This document shows positions 1 to 10,366 of a DNA stretch of 64,000 nt, piece after piece (the first letter of the stretch is position 1; every line of letters starts with the position of its first letter). Both the position numbers and the translations under genes were made by a program. Origin of the DNA: Methanobacteriota archaeon (GTDB lineage: Archaea; Thermoplasmatota; Poseidoniia; Poseidoniales; Poseidoniaceae); NCBI GenBank assembly GCA_002718195.1, contig PBDU01000003.1:1-64000 (forward strand), read 5' to 3'. The notes beneath the pieces are model-generated. The model was given only the letters and a program-made list of their open reading frames with translations, had not been told where the DNA came from and did no database searches.

Positions 1-422
1 TGAGATGTTCCTCCATTACCCAATTGGCCTTGGTTTCCGAATCCCCAGCACGACACAGAACCATTGTCAAGGATGGCGCAGGTGTGGTAATATCCGGAAG
101 CGATCTGGTTGTTCGCATAAGCAAAGGAAGAGTTGCTCGAAGAACCACTACCTGAGCCGCTTGCCGCACTGGCGTTGTACTGGAAGGTGATGTTGGTCAT
201 GGCCTCGTCGATGAGGAGATCCGCACCTTCGGCACTAGCCGTAAGGTTGGTATTACTTGAACTAGAGCCCCCGGTTTCCATTGCCTCTGTGATTTGGTCA
301 AGTGTTTCGTTGCTACCGGACCAGGGGTTGATATTATCCAAATATCCTGTTTGAGTCATCAGAACCATCAACACGCAAAAAACGATTGCTATGGGTGTTT
401 TTCGAGAAGGGTAGTCGCGCAT
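1..422 (-). CDS. RCC1-repeat secreted protein, N-terminal part (truncated by left window edge)
   Basis: Manual reverse-strand translation from ATG at 420-422: MRDYPSRKTPIAIVFCVLMVLMTQTGYLDNINPWSG...NQIASGYYHTCAILDNGSVSCWGFGNQGQLGNGGTS. N-terminal hydrophobic segment followed by a classic RCC1 motif; open to the window edge. Not in the ORF track. Confidence 0.85.
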   Translation of the reverse strand, partial: MRDYPSRKTPIAIVFCVLMVLMTQTGYLDNINPWSGSNETLDQITEAMETGGSSSSNTNLTASAEGADLLIDEAMTNITFQYNASAASGSGSGSSSNSSFAYANNQIASGYYHTCAILDNGSVSCWGFGNQGQLGNGGTS

Positions 423-495
423 ATATTCTTCAAAATAAATACATTGATAATTATATTCCCGTTTATAATAGGTTTTAGGGTTAAATCCTACTCCA

Positions 496-1149
496 TCAAA
501 TTTCAAAATGCTTTGTGTAATCTGCAATAATCTTTGCTTCTGCATTTTGAAGGTGCTCACTAATCGTTGCTTGTTTAACTCCCAATGCATCTGCTATGGC
601 TTTTTGAGTGGTTTTTCTAGGCCTAGAATAATATCCCATTTGGATTGCTTTTTGTAGTACTTCTTTTTGCTTATTAGGGAGATCTGAAACGATAGTTGGA
701 TTGTGTAAAGTTTTAGATGAAGATTTTACTTTGTATGACTGTCCAACTAATTCGGTTAAATTCTCCAAGGACTTTCTCAGAGAGTCGCTTGTGCCTCTAA
801 TGGTTAATAATAATCCATTTGCATCGACATAGGTTGGGCTAATCCACCAAGCTCCTGAAAGTTGAGTAAAGATTTTTGGAATTGGCCCTAATGTTTTTAT
901 CTCAAGGATTGCTGATTTGTCCTTTATTTCTATTTTCCTTATCAGCTCATAGCTATTGTAATCTAAGTCCAATACTGATGGCTCGTCATAACTTGCTTGA
1001 ACAATGCAATGCATCCCATTTGGCAATAATTCTATCAAAGATAAGAATTCAAACTTATGAAAATAATTTATTAGTTCTACACCAGGTAAGCCTTCATTTG
1101 TTTTTGCAGAAAGTTGTACCTGCATGTACCTCAAAGAAAGGTCGGACAT
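496..1149 (-). CDS. Bacterioopsin-activator-like HTH_10 transcriptional regulator
   Basis: C-terminal QKEVLQKAIQMGYYSRPRKTTQKAIADALGVKQATISEHLQNAEAKII matches the archaeal Bat/HTH_10 pattern. Confidence 0.8.
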   Translation of the reverse strand: MSDLSLRYMQVQLSAKTNEGLPGVELINYFHKFEFLSLIELLPNGMHCIVQASYDEPSVLDLDYNSYELIRKIEIKDKSAILEIKTLGPIPKIFTQLSGAWWISPTYVDANGLLLTIRGTSDSLRKSLENLTELVGQSYKVKSSSKTLHNPTIVSDLPNKQKEVLQKAIQMGYYSRPRKTTQKAIADALGVKQATISEHLQNAEAKIIADYTKHFEI

Positions 1150-1244
1150 ATTATTTCCCTATCATAATAGGTTTTAACCTCACCGCATCCATCGTGATTT
1201 GAGTCTTGAGTGGGTAATTGGTAGATTTTAGTTTATGGAAAGAG

Positions 1245-1952
1245 TTAGATGAAAGACATCAAGTATGCTTCATGCGCCTCTTCAAGAAGATAATTTATGT
1301 CTTCCAAAGCAAGGTCCAATACCCAATCCTCATCTCCCCACCAAACTCTTTGGTGTCCAGTATGATCGATGAAAATTGTACCAGTTGAATGCTCTACCAG
1401 ATAATCAAGTCCATGATGTCTAGATTCTGTGCTATTTTCTGAAGAATTGTCATCTTGACTTGTGTTTGATTCTGTAGAGGTGTTTGCTTGTTGAATTTCC
1501 AAACCCACTCCAAATTGTGTCCAAATAGATGCTATGTTCTCCATTTGTGACTCATTATCTACATCCTCTATTGTTAAGTGTGTCCAATGACTATCCTGCC
1601 AATCTTGCCATTCTTGTAAGGTAGTGGCATTATCTCTCCAAGGATCTACCGTAATTGTGAATATTTCTAACATATCTGAGTGGTTTGCATTTGCCTGAAT
1701 CCAGCGAACGTTTTGAGAAACTATGGGGCAAATATCTAGGCAGTTTGTAAATAGAAACACCGCAATTGAGACCTTGCCATAAGTTTGTTCTGTGAAATTC
1801 CAGGTAGCATTATCACTTGACATCAACGAGAAATCTTCCACATAGATTCTTTCTTCGAAGTCTTCTCCATGAAAATCATGCGGCTCTGCTTCTGGACTTA
1901 CACATCCAGCTAGCATCAAAGAAACAATGCATGCAGCTACAAATTTCTTCAT
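1245..1952 (-). CDS. SCO1/SenC-family lipoprotein (thioredoxin-like)
   Basis: Lipobox (SLMLAGC), CxxxC-type motif NCLDICP, ITVDPWRD segment, and a late conserved His (VEHSTGTIFID). Confidence 0.75.
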   Translation of the reverse strand: MKKFVAACIVSLMLAGCVSPEAEPHDFHGEDFEERIYVEDFSLMSSDNATWNFTEQTYGKVSIAVFLFTNCLDICPIVSQNVRWIQANANHSDMLEIFTITVDPWRDNATTLQEWQDWQDSHWTHLTIEDVDNESQMENIASIWTQFGVGLEIQQANTSTESNTSQDDNSSENSTESRHHGLDYLVEHSTGTIFIDHTGHQRVWWGDEDWVLDLALEDINYLLEEAHEAYLMSFI

Positions 1953-1969
1953 TATACATCCCTCTAAAT

Positions 1970-3775
1970 CTAAACTGTGGTACCGAGATAGGGTTTGTCA
2001 ATGTCTAACTGAACAAGATAAAGTCCTGTTGAAATACAAGAGGCATAAGTAATTCCGTTGTGGTGCTCTACTGCCCACAGGAATGGCACCCAGCCGAAAT
2101 CATAGAATGAAGAATCCAGTGGAGTTCCGTCTTCACCGTGTGGGAGGTACCATCCAACTGTAGCCTCTTCGTGAATTGCTACTCTTTCTGTAGCATCTGG
2201 GTCAACCAAGGTTTCGATGTCAACTACCCAAAGTCCAGCGTGATAATGCGAAATATACAGTCTTCCATCCCAACCACCACCATGGCTTTGATCTGTGGCA
2301 TCGGTGGTTTCGAAGTATGCTGAATCCAAGTTGTGAGGGCTAAACAATAGCCATTCATCTTCATTTGGATGGTCTTCACAATCTGCTCCATAGCAATGAT
2401 CGTTTGCGGTTGGAATTTCCCAATCTCTAATCGTCTTAATGTCGAATTTAAACTGACCGTCTTCATAGGTGTATCCAGTAGTGTCGAGAAGATACATCAT
2501 CCCAACGCCTTGGTAGGTTGATAGAGTCTCTACAGCAGCGGTGACAAGGTGAACTGGTTCGTTCGAATACCCTACGTGTGATAGGTCAACCATTGTTGGG
2601 AAAGGTTCTGCATAGTGGATGTAAGACACTCTGCCGCCGTTTTCGTTTCCTGTAGTACCACTATCAGGTTGACCGTCTCCATCAAGGTCAGCGAAATCCA
2701 TCCATTGTCCGACTTCTGTTGCCCTCCACCTGCACATTAGTGGATTACCTTGACCGCTCTTACAGAGCGTTGCATGGACCGTATACTCCTCTGGTGAATT
2801 GGTTGGGTGTGGAACATCTGTGATGTCTCCAATTCTCAAACCAGCTTCCCAGTAAGAGCCATAGATGAATGTCCTTCCAAATCTTGGGTCGTTTTGGTCT
2901 TCTCCAGGCCACTTTTGCACGGTCATATCGTGAATGTAAATCCAGCCACCGCGAGTTGTTTCCCAACTTACCTCATATTCCCCAACCTTGATGAAAGTGT
3001 GTCCTAAACCACTGGCAGGAACACCGGGTAGGTTTCTAGATGCGCTTCCGTCTAAGTTCATGTGAACAATGGTAACGCCACCACAAGCCTCGCCAATCGA
3101 ATCATTGCATTGCTCGTAATCTGGATTTGCGACGAATATGTACCACTCGTTGTCTATCATATGTGTGTACAGATTGTGTGGACCTGTTGGGTGGTCTGAA
3201 TCGTACCAGGAGTCAACCCATGTTGGGTTTTCCTTATCTGTAACATCGATTAGTGTGGCTGTGACTTGGGCTGGGTCAGACCATTCTCCAACATTAGGAT
3301 CAGAGTTGCCCGGGTCAATTAATTGGTTTTGTTGAACTATGTATTCCCTCCCATTGTGCTCGAAATATTTGACATCCAGAACTTGTGTATTGGGGTCGTT
3401 GTAGACCCCTGTTACAGTAGTATTTTCTGGGTCTGTCACGTCAACGATGTGCATATCACTCCATCCAGCAAGATATGCATAGGTTCTGCCGTCAGGAGTG
3501 GTTGCAACTTGTACCTCTGCGTTTCCAGTTGAGGTTAGAGAGTTATAATCCAAGAGTTCAAAATTATCAGTTCCATAGGCGTGCTGTGAAGCATTTGAGT
3601 GGTCGTGCCCATCTCCCTGGAATAACGGGTCGATTGTCATAATTTCGCTCTCATTTTCATCTGAGCTTGACTCTGAAAAATCGCTAAAAACAAGCACTGA
3701 AGCGCTTGTTATGACTATTGCAAGCAATGCTGCAAGCGCAATTTCCTTACTTCCCATGTTGTAGGCTGAAAACAT
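1970..3775 (-). CDS. Secreted LVIVD-type beta-propeller protein
   Basis: Signal-anchor N-terminus and repeated 'YLAGWSDMHIVDVTDPENTTVTG', 'LWVVDIETLVDP' motifs typical of LVIVD repeats. Confidence 0.7.
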   Translation of the reverse strand: MFSAYNMGSKEIALAALLAIVITSASVLVFSDFSESSSDENESEIMTIDPLFQGDGHDHSNASQHAYGTDNFELLDYNSLTSTGNAEVQVATTPDGRTYAYLAGWSDMHIVDVTDPENTTVTGVYNDPNTQVLDVKYFEHNGREYIVQQNQLIDPGNSDPNVGEWSDPAQVTATLIDVTDKENPTWVDSWYDSDHPTGPHNLYTHMIDNEWYIFVANPDYEQCNDSIGEACGGVTIVHMNLDGSASRNLPGVPASGLGHTFIKVGEYEVSWETTRGGWIYIHDMTVQKWPGEDQNDPRFGRTFIYGSYWEAGLRIGDITDVPHPTNSPEEYTVHATLCKSGQGNPLMCRWRATEVGQWMDFADLDGDGQPDSGTTGNENGGRVSYIHYAEPFPTMVDLSHVGYSNEPVHLVTAAVETLSTYQGVGMMYLLDTTGYTYEDGQFKFDIKTIRDWEIPTANDHCYGADCEDHPNEDEWLLFSPHNLDSAYFETTDATDQSHGGGWDGRLYISHYHAGLWVVDIETLVDPDATERVAIHEEATVGWYLPHGEDGTPLDSSFYDFGWVPFLWAVEHHNGITYASCISTGLYLVQLDIDKPYLGTTV

Positions 3776-3818
3776 CCCTCCGTTTTGTCTTTATGATATG
3801 GCATAGAGGATTGTATCA

Positions 3819-4538
3819 GTGGGAATTGATATGAGTGTCAAGAAAGTTTCTGTTTTTCTAGTCTCTTTATTCCTCTTATCCTTGATATCGACAAGCGTAG
3901 TTGCACACGAACAAAAACTCTACACGGTTCTAATCTATGAACAGGGAGAAACGGCACCTGATAATCTAATAGACGAAAAATTCCTGGATGGGGATATTGT
4001 TTGGTTCAAAAATGTTGATTCGAGACCAAATTATACTTCACAAGCATGGATTGATTTGGATGGTGATGGTGTGATGAATTCAACAAATGATTTTGTCAGT
4101 TCTTGGATGTATGGTGACGATATGTGCCCGAAAGATAGTGAGGGCAACTTAACTGATCCGGACTGTCGGGAGAGTCAGCAATTTGCGTTTAATTTTACAG
4201 ATGCGGTTGGAAACTATGGTTTCGTAATTTATCATGCACAAGAAAATGATACGTCTAATGCCAGCATCACCCATAACGGTTCAATCAAAGTTAACGTGGA
4301 CAATCACACCGACCCTGGACAACCGAGTATTGGTGATTGTTTTGGAATAGGTTGCGATGAAAAAACTGAGGAAAATACGGGGACCGAAGAGGTTGCTGAA
4401 CAAGGAGAGATGTCTGCTATGCAAATCCTGTTAATCATCGTCTTGATCTTGTCTGTTGTATCTTCATTTGGTTTGATGATGAGCATCATCAATGAAAGAC
4501 AAGAAAGTGAGAAAGACTACTCTTTACAAGAAGAATAA
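3819..4538 (+). CDS. Secreted/membrane-anchored protein with cupredoxin-like character, C-terminal TM helix
   Basis: Signal peptide, acidic ectodomain, hydrophobic segment MQILLIIVLILSVVSSFGLMMSI near the C-terminus. Fold assignment is tentative. Confidence 0.6.
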   Translation: MGIDMSVKKVSVFLVSLFLLSLISTSVVAHEQKLYTVLIYEQGETAPDNLIDEKFLDGDIVWFKNVDSRPNYTSQAWIDLDGDGVMNSTNDFVSSWMYGDDMCPKDSEGNLTDPDCRESQQFAFNFTDAVGNYGFVIYHAQENDTSNASITHNGSIKVNVDNHTDPGQPSIGDCFGIGCDEKTEENTGTEEVAEQGEMSAMQILLIIVLILSVVSSFGLMMSIINERQESEKDYSLQEE

Positions 4539-4787
4539 TTCTATCCTTCTATCAGTGGACACATGTCGTTTTGATCATCAATAATTATTTCAGACCAAAG
4601 ATAAGATGTTCTTCTTGCTTTCTTTCTTTCCTTCTCGAGGCTCAACTTTATTCCAATTGTCAGAGTCATACTTCCTCAAAGAGTATTATCCACCTGTTAG
4701 GTAATTAAAGTATTGATGAATTCAAGACAAAATCGTATCCCAGTGCTCTAACAGTTGTTTAAAATCCATCCAATTGTGGAAGTAGAC

Positions 4788-5054
4788 ATGGTACTAAGGA
4801 TGCCAGAAGATGGCGGAATCGTTTGTCCGCATTGCGGTAATGTAATGACCGGTACTGAGGCTGTGCCATATGGAAAAAGAGAAGTTGTCCCAGAAGGCAC
4901 TACTGATTGGCCTAGGTGGACTTTGGCGAGCATTAGAAATCCGGGTGACCCTTTGAATAAGGGAGCAGATGCTATCAAACAAATTTGGTGTGGTAAATGT
5001 CATGGCTTACTACACACGGCTTTCTTGCCTTGGCAACCAAAAAGAACTCATTGA
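4788..5054 (+). CDS. Small zinc-ribbon protein
   Basis: CPHCG...CGKCH cysteine pairs; internal ATG at 4788 preferred over the ORF-track start 4755. Confidence 0.6.
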   Translation: MVLRMPEDGGIVCPHCGNVMTGTEAVPYGKREVVPEGTTDWPRWTLASIRNPGDPLNKGADAIKQIWCGKCHGLLHTAFLPWQPKRTH

Positions 5055-5507
5055 TTACGAGAGTTGTTGGTTGGTTTTAGTACCCTGGGAGTCCAAAACA
5101 GAGGGTATGAGTATTAGTGCGGGTATTCCAACAATAACGTGTAGTAGATTCAACATTATGCCTGCTTCGAAGGTTCCTGCTCCAAAGGATATCAACCCGT
5201 ATACTGTAAGGAATATTATTCCAGTTATTCTCCAAAGTTTTGTTGCTGAATTTGTTATTTTTTCTAACACTTTTAGAACGATGACTGCCATCGATAGGAA
5301 ACAAATTGTAGCTACAAATGAGGCTATTGTGAATAATTGTGGGGGATAAAAAGTCTCAGATAACGGATCCCAAGGTGCCCAAGGAGTGTCCATTCCAAGG
5401 CCTAAAGTTAACACGGCTGCACCTATACTTGCACCAAGACCTATCAAAGAATTGATTGGAATTGATGATTTTATCGCTTGGATGTATCCCTGTAGCATAG
5501 TTAACAA
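5055..5507 (-). CDS. Small multi-pass membrane protein (possibly DUF6069-like)
   Basis: Four hydrophobic segments; convergent with the upstream zinc-ribbon gene. Confidence 0.55.
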   Translation of the reverse strand: MLTMLQGYIQAIKSSIPINSLIGLGASIGAAVLTLGLGMDTPWAPWDPLSETFYPPQLFTIASFVATICFLSMAVIVLKVLEKITNSATKLWRITGIIFLTVYGLISFGAGTFEAGIMLNLLHVIVGIPALILIPSVLDSQGTKTNQQLS

Positions 5508-5613
5508 AGAAAAAATGAAGTAAATATATGCGTGTTTTGAAATTTAGAAATAAATCCAATAAAAAAAGTCAAACTAAGCGCAGATTTGAGAAGGGGAAGA
5601 TGGTCGCAGGTTC

Positions 5614-7395
5614 ATGTTCGCACAGAGACATCTGCGTGCCGTAGCATTAGTCGCGCTAATGATACTGGCTCCGATGAGTGGATGTTTTGGGAATAATTCA
5701 GATGATGTTATAATCGATGCTGGGGACATTACGATTACTCCTGCAATACTAACTGGTGGGGAGTTTCAAGGGGTGACATTTGCTGCAGAAAGTTCCATGA
5801 GTATTTATGTCCCTTACCTATACATAGACGAGAACACTGGTTTTGTTCAAAATTCTACAATTCTACAACTGAAAGCGGGGGATAGTATTCAACTTAACAT
5901 GCTGGCTCCCCCAAGAACCGAATTCGGTTTGTTTCAGGTTGGCGAATATGGAAGGGATTCATTTCCAATTAGAAATGTTAACGAATCTTGGGCTACATGG
6001 TACCTTAGAGACGGTCACAAAAATGATTCTTCTACGGTAATAGCAGCAAAACCTTTCGAAGAAGGTTCTAATATTTCCTATCCGCAATTGGAAGTGGATA
6101 ATTCATCTAGGGTCCAGTCTTCTACGCTCATTCCAGTTGAAATATTCAGAATGCAAGCAGCCGCATATCCTGTGGATGAGGGTGGAAGGCATTCTACTGG
6201 TTTTGTCAATGGTAGGACTACCTACGATTTCCTGGCTATGATGTCTGATACAAGCGCCGACCCTACTGATTTAGCAGATGGGGCAAATGGATACCTAGAT
6301 AGGTGGGCAGGACAGGGTAATGCGGCTTACGAGGATGGTGCCCAATACTTGATTCAAACTTTGGATAGTTTTGGTCTCGAGGTGATTAACCAGCGTTTCG
6401 TCTATGACTCAACTGAGACGGGTGCCCAAAATCCTGAGGCATACAACGTGTGTGGTTACAGATTTGGTTTAGAAGACCCTGACAAATGGATGGTTTTTGG
6501 AGCTCACTTCGATATTGCGCCTCCAATTAACGGGGGGTTAATTTCTCCTCACGTCATAGGACAGAGAACCTACGGAACACGAGTTGGGGCTTATGACAAC
6601 ACTGCCGGAACAAGTATGGTTTTGACAGTGGCTGAAGCAATGGCTAATTTCGACACCCGAAACACAATTGTATTCTGTCTCTGGTCTGGCGAAGAAGGTG
6701 GAAAGAGAGGTAGTGACTACTGGACTGATGAGTGGGTAAAAGAAGACAATCCTCAGGTTGAAGTTACGAATTATGTAAATTTGGACATGGCTGGGGTTAA
6801 CTGGCCTGGTGGCGGTGGCGCTCCTTGTGGTGGAAACCATGGAGGAGGGGAGCCAAATTGCGATCCAGACCCTGCTATTGATCCCGATGGATATCCTAAA
6901 GATGACGAAGTTTGGCCTATGCGCGTTTATATCGGACCAAGCCTAGATCACGATGTCATGAATCAACCAGGAATGGTTGGCTTGGCTCAATGGATCGGTT
7001 CAGATGCTATTGGAGTAGAGGAACAAATGTCGACCCTGGTTGGTGTTGGTCATGATGAATCCACCTGGAAAGTCGATGATTGGTTGGAAAATGATAGGCC
7101 TGAGATAATAGTATATGAAGATACAACCGCAAGGTCTGACCACGCTTCCTTCCAGGATAATTTGAACACGGTAACAATGGGCTTTGGAGGACTTGTTGAT
7201 GGATATTGGTGTTATCACCAAACATGTGATACACTGGAAGAGATGGAAGATTGGATGGATACCACTGGCAAGGATTACGGTCCAGAACACACTGGTAAGA
7301 GCAATTTGGTTGATGCTTTAGATACGATTACCTGGTGGGCAACATACTCATTCTTCCATTTGGATGAGTCGCCAGTAAGAAATGCTTACTTGTGA
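5614..7395 (+). CDS. M28-family metallopeptidase, lipoprotein
   Basis: Lipobox (ILAPMSGC); M28 motifs GAHFDIA, AYDNTAGTSMVL, LWSGEEGGKRGS, NLDMAG, RSDHASF. Confidence 0.88.
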   Translation: MFAQRHLRAVALVALMILAPMSGCFGNNSDDVIIDAGDITITPAILTGGEFQGVTFAAESSMSIYVPYLYIDENTGFVQNSTILQLKAGDSIQLNMLAPPRTEFGLFQVGEYGRDSFPIRNVNESWATWYLRDGHKNDSSTVIAAKPFEEGSNISYPQLEVDNSSRVQSSTLIPVEIFRMQAAAYPVDEGGRHSTGFVNGRTTYDFLAMMSDTSADPTDLADGANGYLDRWAGQGNAAYEDGAQYLIQTLDSFGLEVINQRFVYDSTETGAQNPEAYNVCGYRFGLEDPDKWMVFGAHFDIAPPINGGLISPHVIGQRTYGTRVGAYDNTAGTSMVLTVAEAMANFDTRNTIVFCLWSGEEGGKRGSDYWTDEWVKEDNPQVEVTNYVNLDMAGVNWPGGGGAPCGGNHGGGEPNCDPDPAIDPDGYPKDDEVWPMRVYIGPSLDHDVMNQPGMVGLAQWIGSDAIGVEEQMSTLVGVGHDESTWKVDDWLENDRPEIIVYEDTTARSDHASFQDNLNTVTMGFGGLVDGYWCYHQTCDTLEEMEDWMDTTGKDYGPEHTGKSNLVDALDTITWWATYSFFHLDESPVRNAYL

Positions 7396-7439
7396 GTAAG
7401 TTAAGTGAATAAAAATAAGTGTAATGCTCCTCAATATGT

Positions 7440-7817
7440 ATGATGAAGCCGTTCATTACTTTCGAAGGTCAAGGCCAAGCTGCAATTGATTTGTATCAAT
7501 CTATCTTTCCTTCTTTTCAATTAGATTCGATTAAGCATCATGCTGCACCCCATGACTCCCTAATTATGATGGTTAAATTCAGTATACAAGGGCAGGATGT
7601 GATGATCAGTGACAGCCCCATATCTCATGAATGGAAAATAACTCCAGGAATCTCGTTTTTCCTTGAGATTGATTCTGCAGATATTCTTGAGATTTTTTCG
7701 GAAAAGTTAGCAGTTGATGGAAAGATAATGATGCCAGTAGGAAATTATGGTTTTTCAACCATGTTTACTTGGGTTGAGGACCAGTTTGGTGTAAATTGGC
7801 AACTCAATGTTAACTGA
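7440..7817 (+). CDS. VOC-family (PhnB/glyoxalase-like) protein
   Basis: PFITFEGQGQAAIDLYQSIFPSFQL... MISDSP ... FTWVEDQFGVNWQLN. Confidence 0.8.
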   Translation: MMKPFITFEGQGQAAIDLYQSIFPSFQLDSIKHHAAPHDSLIMMVKFSIQGQDVMISDSPISHEWKITPGISFFLEIDSADILEIFSEKLAVDGKIMMPVGNYGFSTMFTWVEDQFGVNWQLNVN

Positions 7818-7829
7818 GTTAGAAAAACA

Positions 7830-8768
7830 TCAAATCCATGAAGATATAGTTATCAAAAGATCTTGGACATTCCAATAACCCATGAACATTGTTAATATCG
7901 GTACTGCAAAGATAGCAATAACAAGATAGAATACTTTTTCATTCCAATCTTTGACTTTATTTCCGTCTAATGGACCGAATGGTAGCATGTTGAAAAGGCC
8001 AAGAATCAAATTAGCCTGTAGCCAATAAGTCCAGATGAATACCAACATTGCTTTCCAGTTTAGAGCGCCGTTAACCAGTATTTCTCCGGATGTATTGAAT
8101 GCATCAGTCAATCCCAATGTAATCGCCGCTAAAGGAATTCCAATTATGAATAATGCAAGATTTACCAAAGGTCCAGCCACTGCGATGTGTCCATTTTGTC
8201 GTCTTGTCACCAGTCCTGCAACCATTACTGCTCCAGGAGCCATGAATATGAATCCAAGTAGAAATGCCAACCCCATACCAAATTTTAATCCCCTTGGATC
8301 TGCTCTAAATTCAGCCCAACAGCCGTAGTGCTTTGCTACGATTTTATGCCCTATTTCATGCAATACAAAGGCTGGACCAATAGCAATCAGCATCATTGGC
8401 ATTGCAATCAAAATATTCACTGCCCATGAAGCAGGCCCATATGCGAGTAATCCTGAAAGTCCTCTGGCATACATGAATCCCAAAGCAAGAGTAAATGCGC
8501 CGGTAGCCCACATTAGATGTTTCTTTTCTTCACTTGAGAAATGCCAAAGTCCCCCTGAATGATGTTTTGCTTTCACTTCTTGTGATGCACCCCACATTTG
8601 TGACATTATCGAACGTATTGGGTCTGCACCTCTGTTATCGAAGTGTATTGTACCATCTTCACTCTGTCTTACATGGACTCTGTGAATCTTAGGGCCTTTG
8701 CTTTGCATATTTTTGAATGGGTCATCATCTATGAAATCCGCACGCGAATCTCTTCTGCCCATGGTCAC
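7830..8768 (-). CDS. M50-family site-2-type intramembrane metalloprotease
   Basis: HEIGH zinc motif in a hydrophobic segment, plus NMLPFGPLDGNKV second motif. Confidence 0.88.
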   Translation of the reverse strand: MTMGRRDSRADFIDDDPFKNMQSKGPKIHRVHVRQSEDGTIHFDNRGADPIRSIMSQMWGASQEVKAKHHSGGLWHFSSEEKKHLMWATGAFTLALGFMYARGLSGLLAYGPASWAVNILIAMPMMLIAIGPAFVLHEIGHKIVAKHYGCWAEFRADPRGLKFGMGLAFLLGFIFMAPGAVMVAGLVTRRQNGHIAVAGPLVNLALFIIGIPLAAITLGLTDAFNTSGEILVNGALNWKAMLVFIWTYWLQANLILGLFNMLPFGPLDGNKVKDWNEKVFYLVIAIFAVPILTMFMGYWNVQDLLITISSWI

Positions 8769-8840
8769 TGGAAGTTGTTGTCTGCTTTGAACTCTATCTC
8801 ACAAGAATTCATTTGTGTGGACCTGTAGGGCTAACCGTCC

Positions 8841-9539
8841 ATGTCGATGCCAAGAAGAGCAATGCAGGAAATGGGTTTTCAGGCCTGTTGCCTTTTTTGT
8901 GATGCTGAGGACACCCCTGGTAATCCCAGGTGTAAAACATGCATTTCCTCACACCGAAAGGTGAGAACGAGGTTGTTGGATTCTAATTTTGATACTCCAG
9001 TAGCCAAATTAGCTAGGGAATTGATGGCAATGGCTTCTGCCCCACACAGATATGATCATGATGAGGTTCACGGGGAAATTCTTCGTAAACAGCAAAGATT
9101 GGCTGTTGGTTTGATGGGTGAAAAAAGGATGGTAGAGATCGAAGATATTTCTAAAATATTTGAGATGCAAAGGCAAAAAGAGGCTTCAAATTTAATTCAA
9201 AATATAGCGAATAACAACCCTTGGAAAGGAGAAGCCCCTCCTGCAGAAGTTGCTAATTTTATAGGAAAAGAAGCCTGGAGTGATGCGGAACTCGAAGAAA
9301 TATCTAATGTTGAAACTAGAAGAACTGTTCCATCAAAAGAGATTGCTAAGGTCGATAGAAGTGATAGATTAGGAGAGGACCACGAACTAGTTGATCGGGT
9401 TACGTCTCGCCAAGTCTCAGCCCTTGGCCCTGAGGAATTAGAGGGAATTATTGAGGATAGTATCATAGAAAAGAGGGTTGAGAAGAGGGATAAAATGTCA
9501 AAGGCTTTGGATGATATTTTGGACCTTTTAGAAGATTGA
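8841..9539 (+). CDS. Uncharacterised protein with N-terminal zinc-ribbon-like motif
   Basis: CCLFCDAEDTPGNPRCKTC; long charged helical C-terminus. Confidence 0.6.
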   Translation: MSMPRRAMQEMGFQACCLFCDAEDTPGNPRCKTCISSHRKVRTRLLDSNFDTPVAKLARELMAMASAPHRYDHDEVHGEILRKQQRLAVGLMGEKRMVEIEDISKIFEMQRQKEASNLIQNIANNNPWKGEAPPAEVANFIGKEAWSDAELEEISNVETRRTVPSKEIAKVDRSDRLGEDHELVDRVTSRQVSALGPEELEGIIEDSIIEKRVEKRDKMSKALDDILDLLED

Positions 9540-9625
9540 TTAATAAATTATAATTGCTTTATCAAAAAGTAAATAATATTTTATAGAGTTTTGGATTTTC
9601 CTTTCGAATAAAAATTTCAGAAAAA

Positions 9626-10366
9626 TTATCGTAAAGTATACGACAATCTTTGTGTTCCTTTTCCTTTACTTTTTTTCCCTAGGAATTCTATTTCGCCCAA
9701 CTCTCCTATGTTCCTAACATGGGTTCCGGCACAAGGGCAAAGGTCTATCTGATTTCCAATTTCGATTATCCGTAAATTTTTCACAGATTTGGGCATTAAA
9801 TCCATATTTGTTCTATCTGGTGGCATGATTGAATTAATCTCTTCTCTAGTCATTTCCTTGATTGATACTTCGAGTCTTTCGCTTACTTTTTCATCGAATT
9901 TTTGTTTCAATAATTCTAGCTTTTGGTCATCGAATTTTATTGGATTAAAATCAATTCTTGATCTATCTTGATGAATTTGGTTCCCTACTGTTCTAGCCCC
10001 ATTGAATTCCTCATACACTATTCCACTCACTAGGTGCTGAGCTGTGTGCATTTTCATGTGAGCAAAGCGCCTATCCCAGTCTATTCTGCCGGTTACTTCA
10101 TCGCCAATTTCTAACTGGTGATCTTCTCCAACAAAATGTTGCACTTCGGCTCTTCCTCGCACCTCTGTGACGGTTAGGTCTCCATTTGGACCGTTTAGTA
10201 CCCCTGTGTCCCAGTTTTGACCACCGCCAAGGGGGTAGAATAATGTTTGATTAAGAATAACTTGGTTTTCATCAACCGCAATGACTGCGGCAGTAAATTC
10301 CGTCTCATAAGCAGACTCTATGCTTGGAAGATAGAGTTTTTTTGTCGCTGGAATTTTCTTGGACAC
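9626..10366 (-). CDS. alaX: Alanyl-tRNA editing protein (AlaX family)
   Basis: HMKMHTAQHLVSG (HxxxH), LCPCAGTHV (CxxxH), LGGGQNWDTG segment. Confidence 0.88.
   Translation of the reverse strand: MSKKIPATKKLYLPSIESAYETEFTAAVIAVDENQVILNQTLFYPLGGGQNWDTGVLNGPNGDLTVTEVRGRAEVQHFVGEDHQLEIGDEVTGRIDWDRRFAHMKMHTAQHLVSGIVYEEFNGARTVGNQIHQDRSRIDFNPIKFDDQKLELLKQKFDEKVSERLEVSIKEMTREEINSIMPPDRTNMDLMPKSVKNLRIIEIGNQIDLCPCAGTHVRNIGELGEIEFLGKKSKGKGTQRLSYTLR

Noticed and set aside
5-530. ORF-track plus-strand ORFs 5..190, 133..354 and 294..530
   Set aside because: Antisense to (or just upstream of) the RCC1-repeat CDS on the minus strand; no coding character.
4541-4669. 42-aa minus-strand ORF (MTLTIGIKLSLEKERKKARRTSYLWSEIIIDDQNDMCPLIEG)
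   Set aside because: Fills an intergenic gap and could be real, but is too short and has no recognised motif or conservation evidence available here.
4969-5349. Plus-strand ORF of 126 aa
   Set aside because: Overlaps the zinc-ribbon 3' end and is antisense to the better supported membrane protein 5055..5507.
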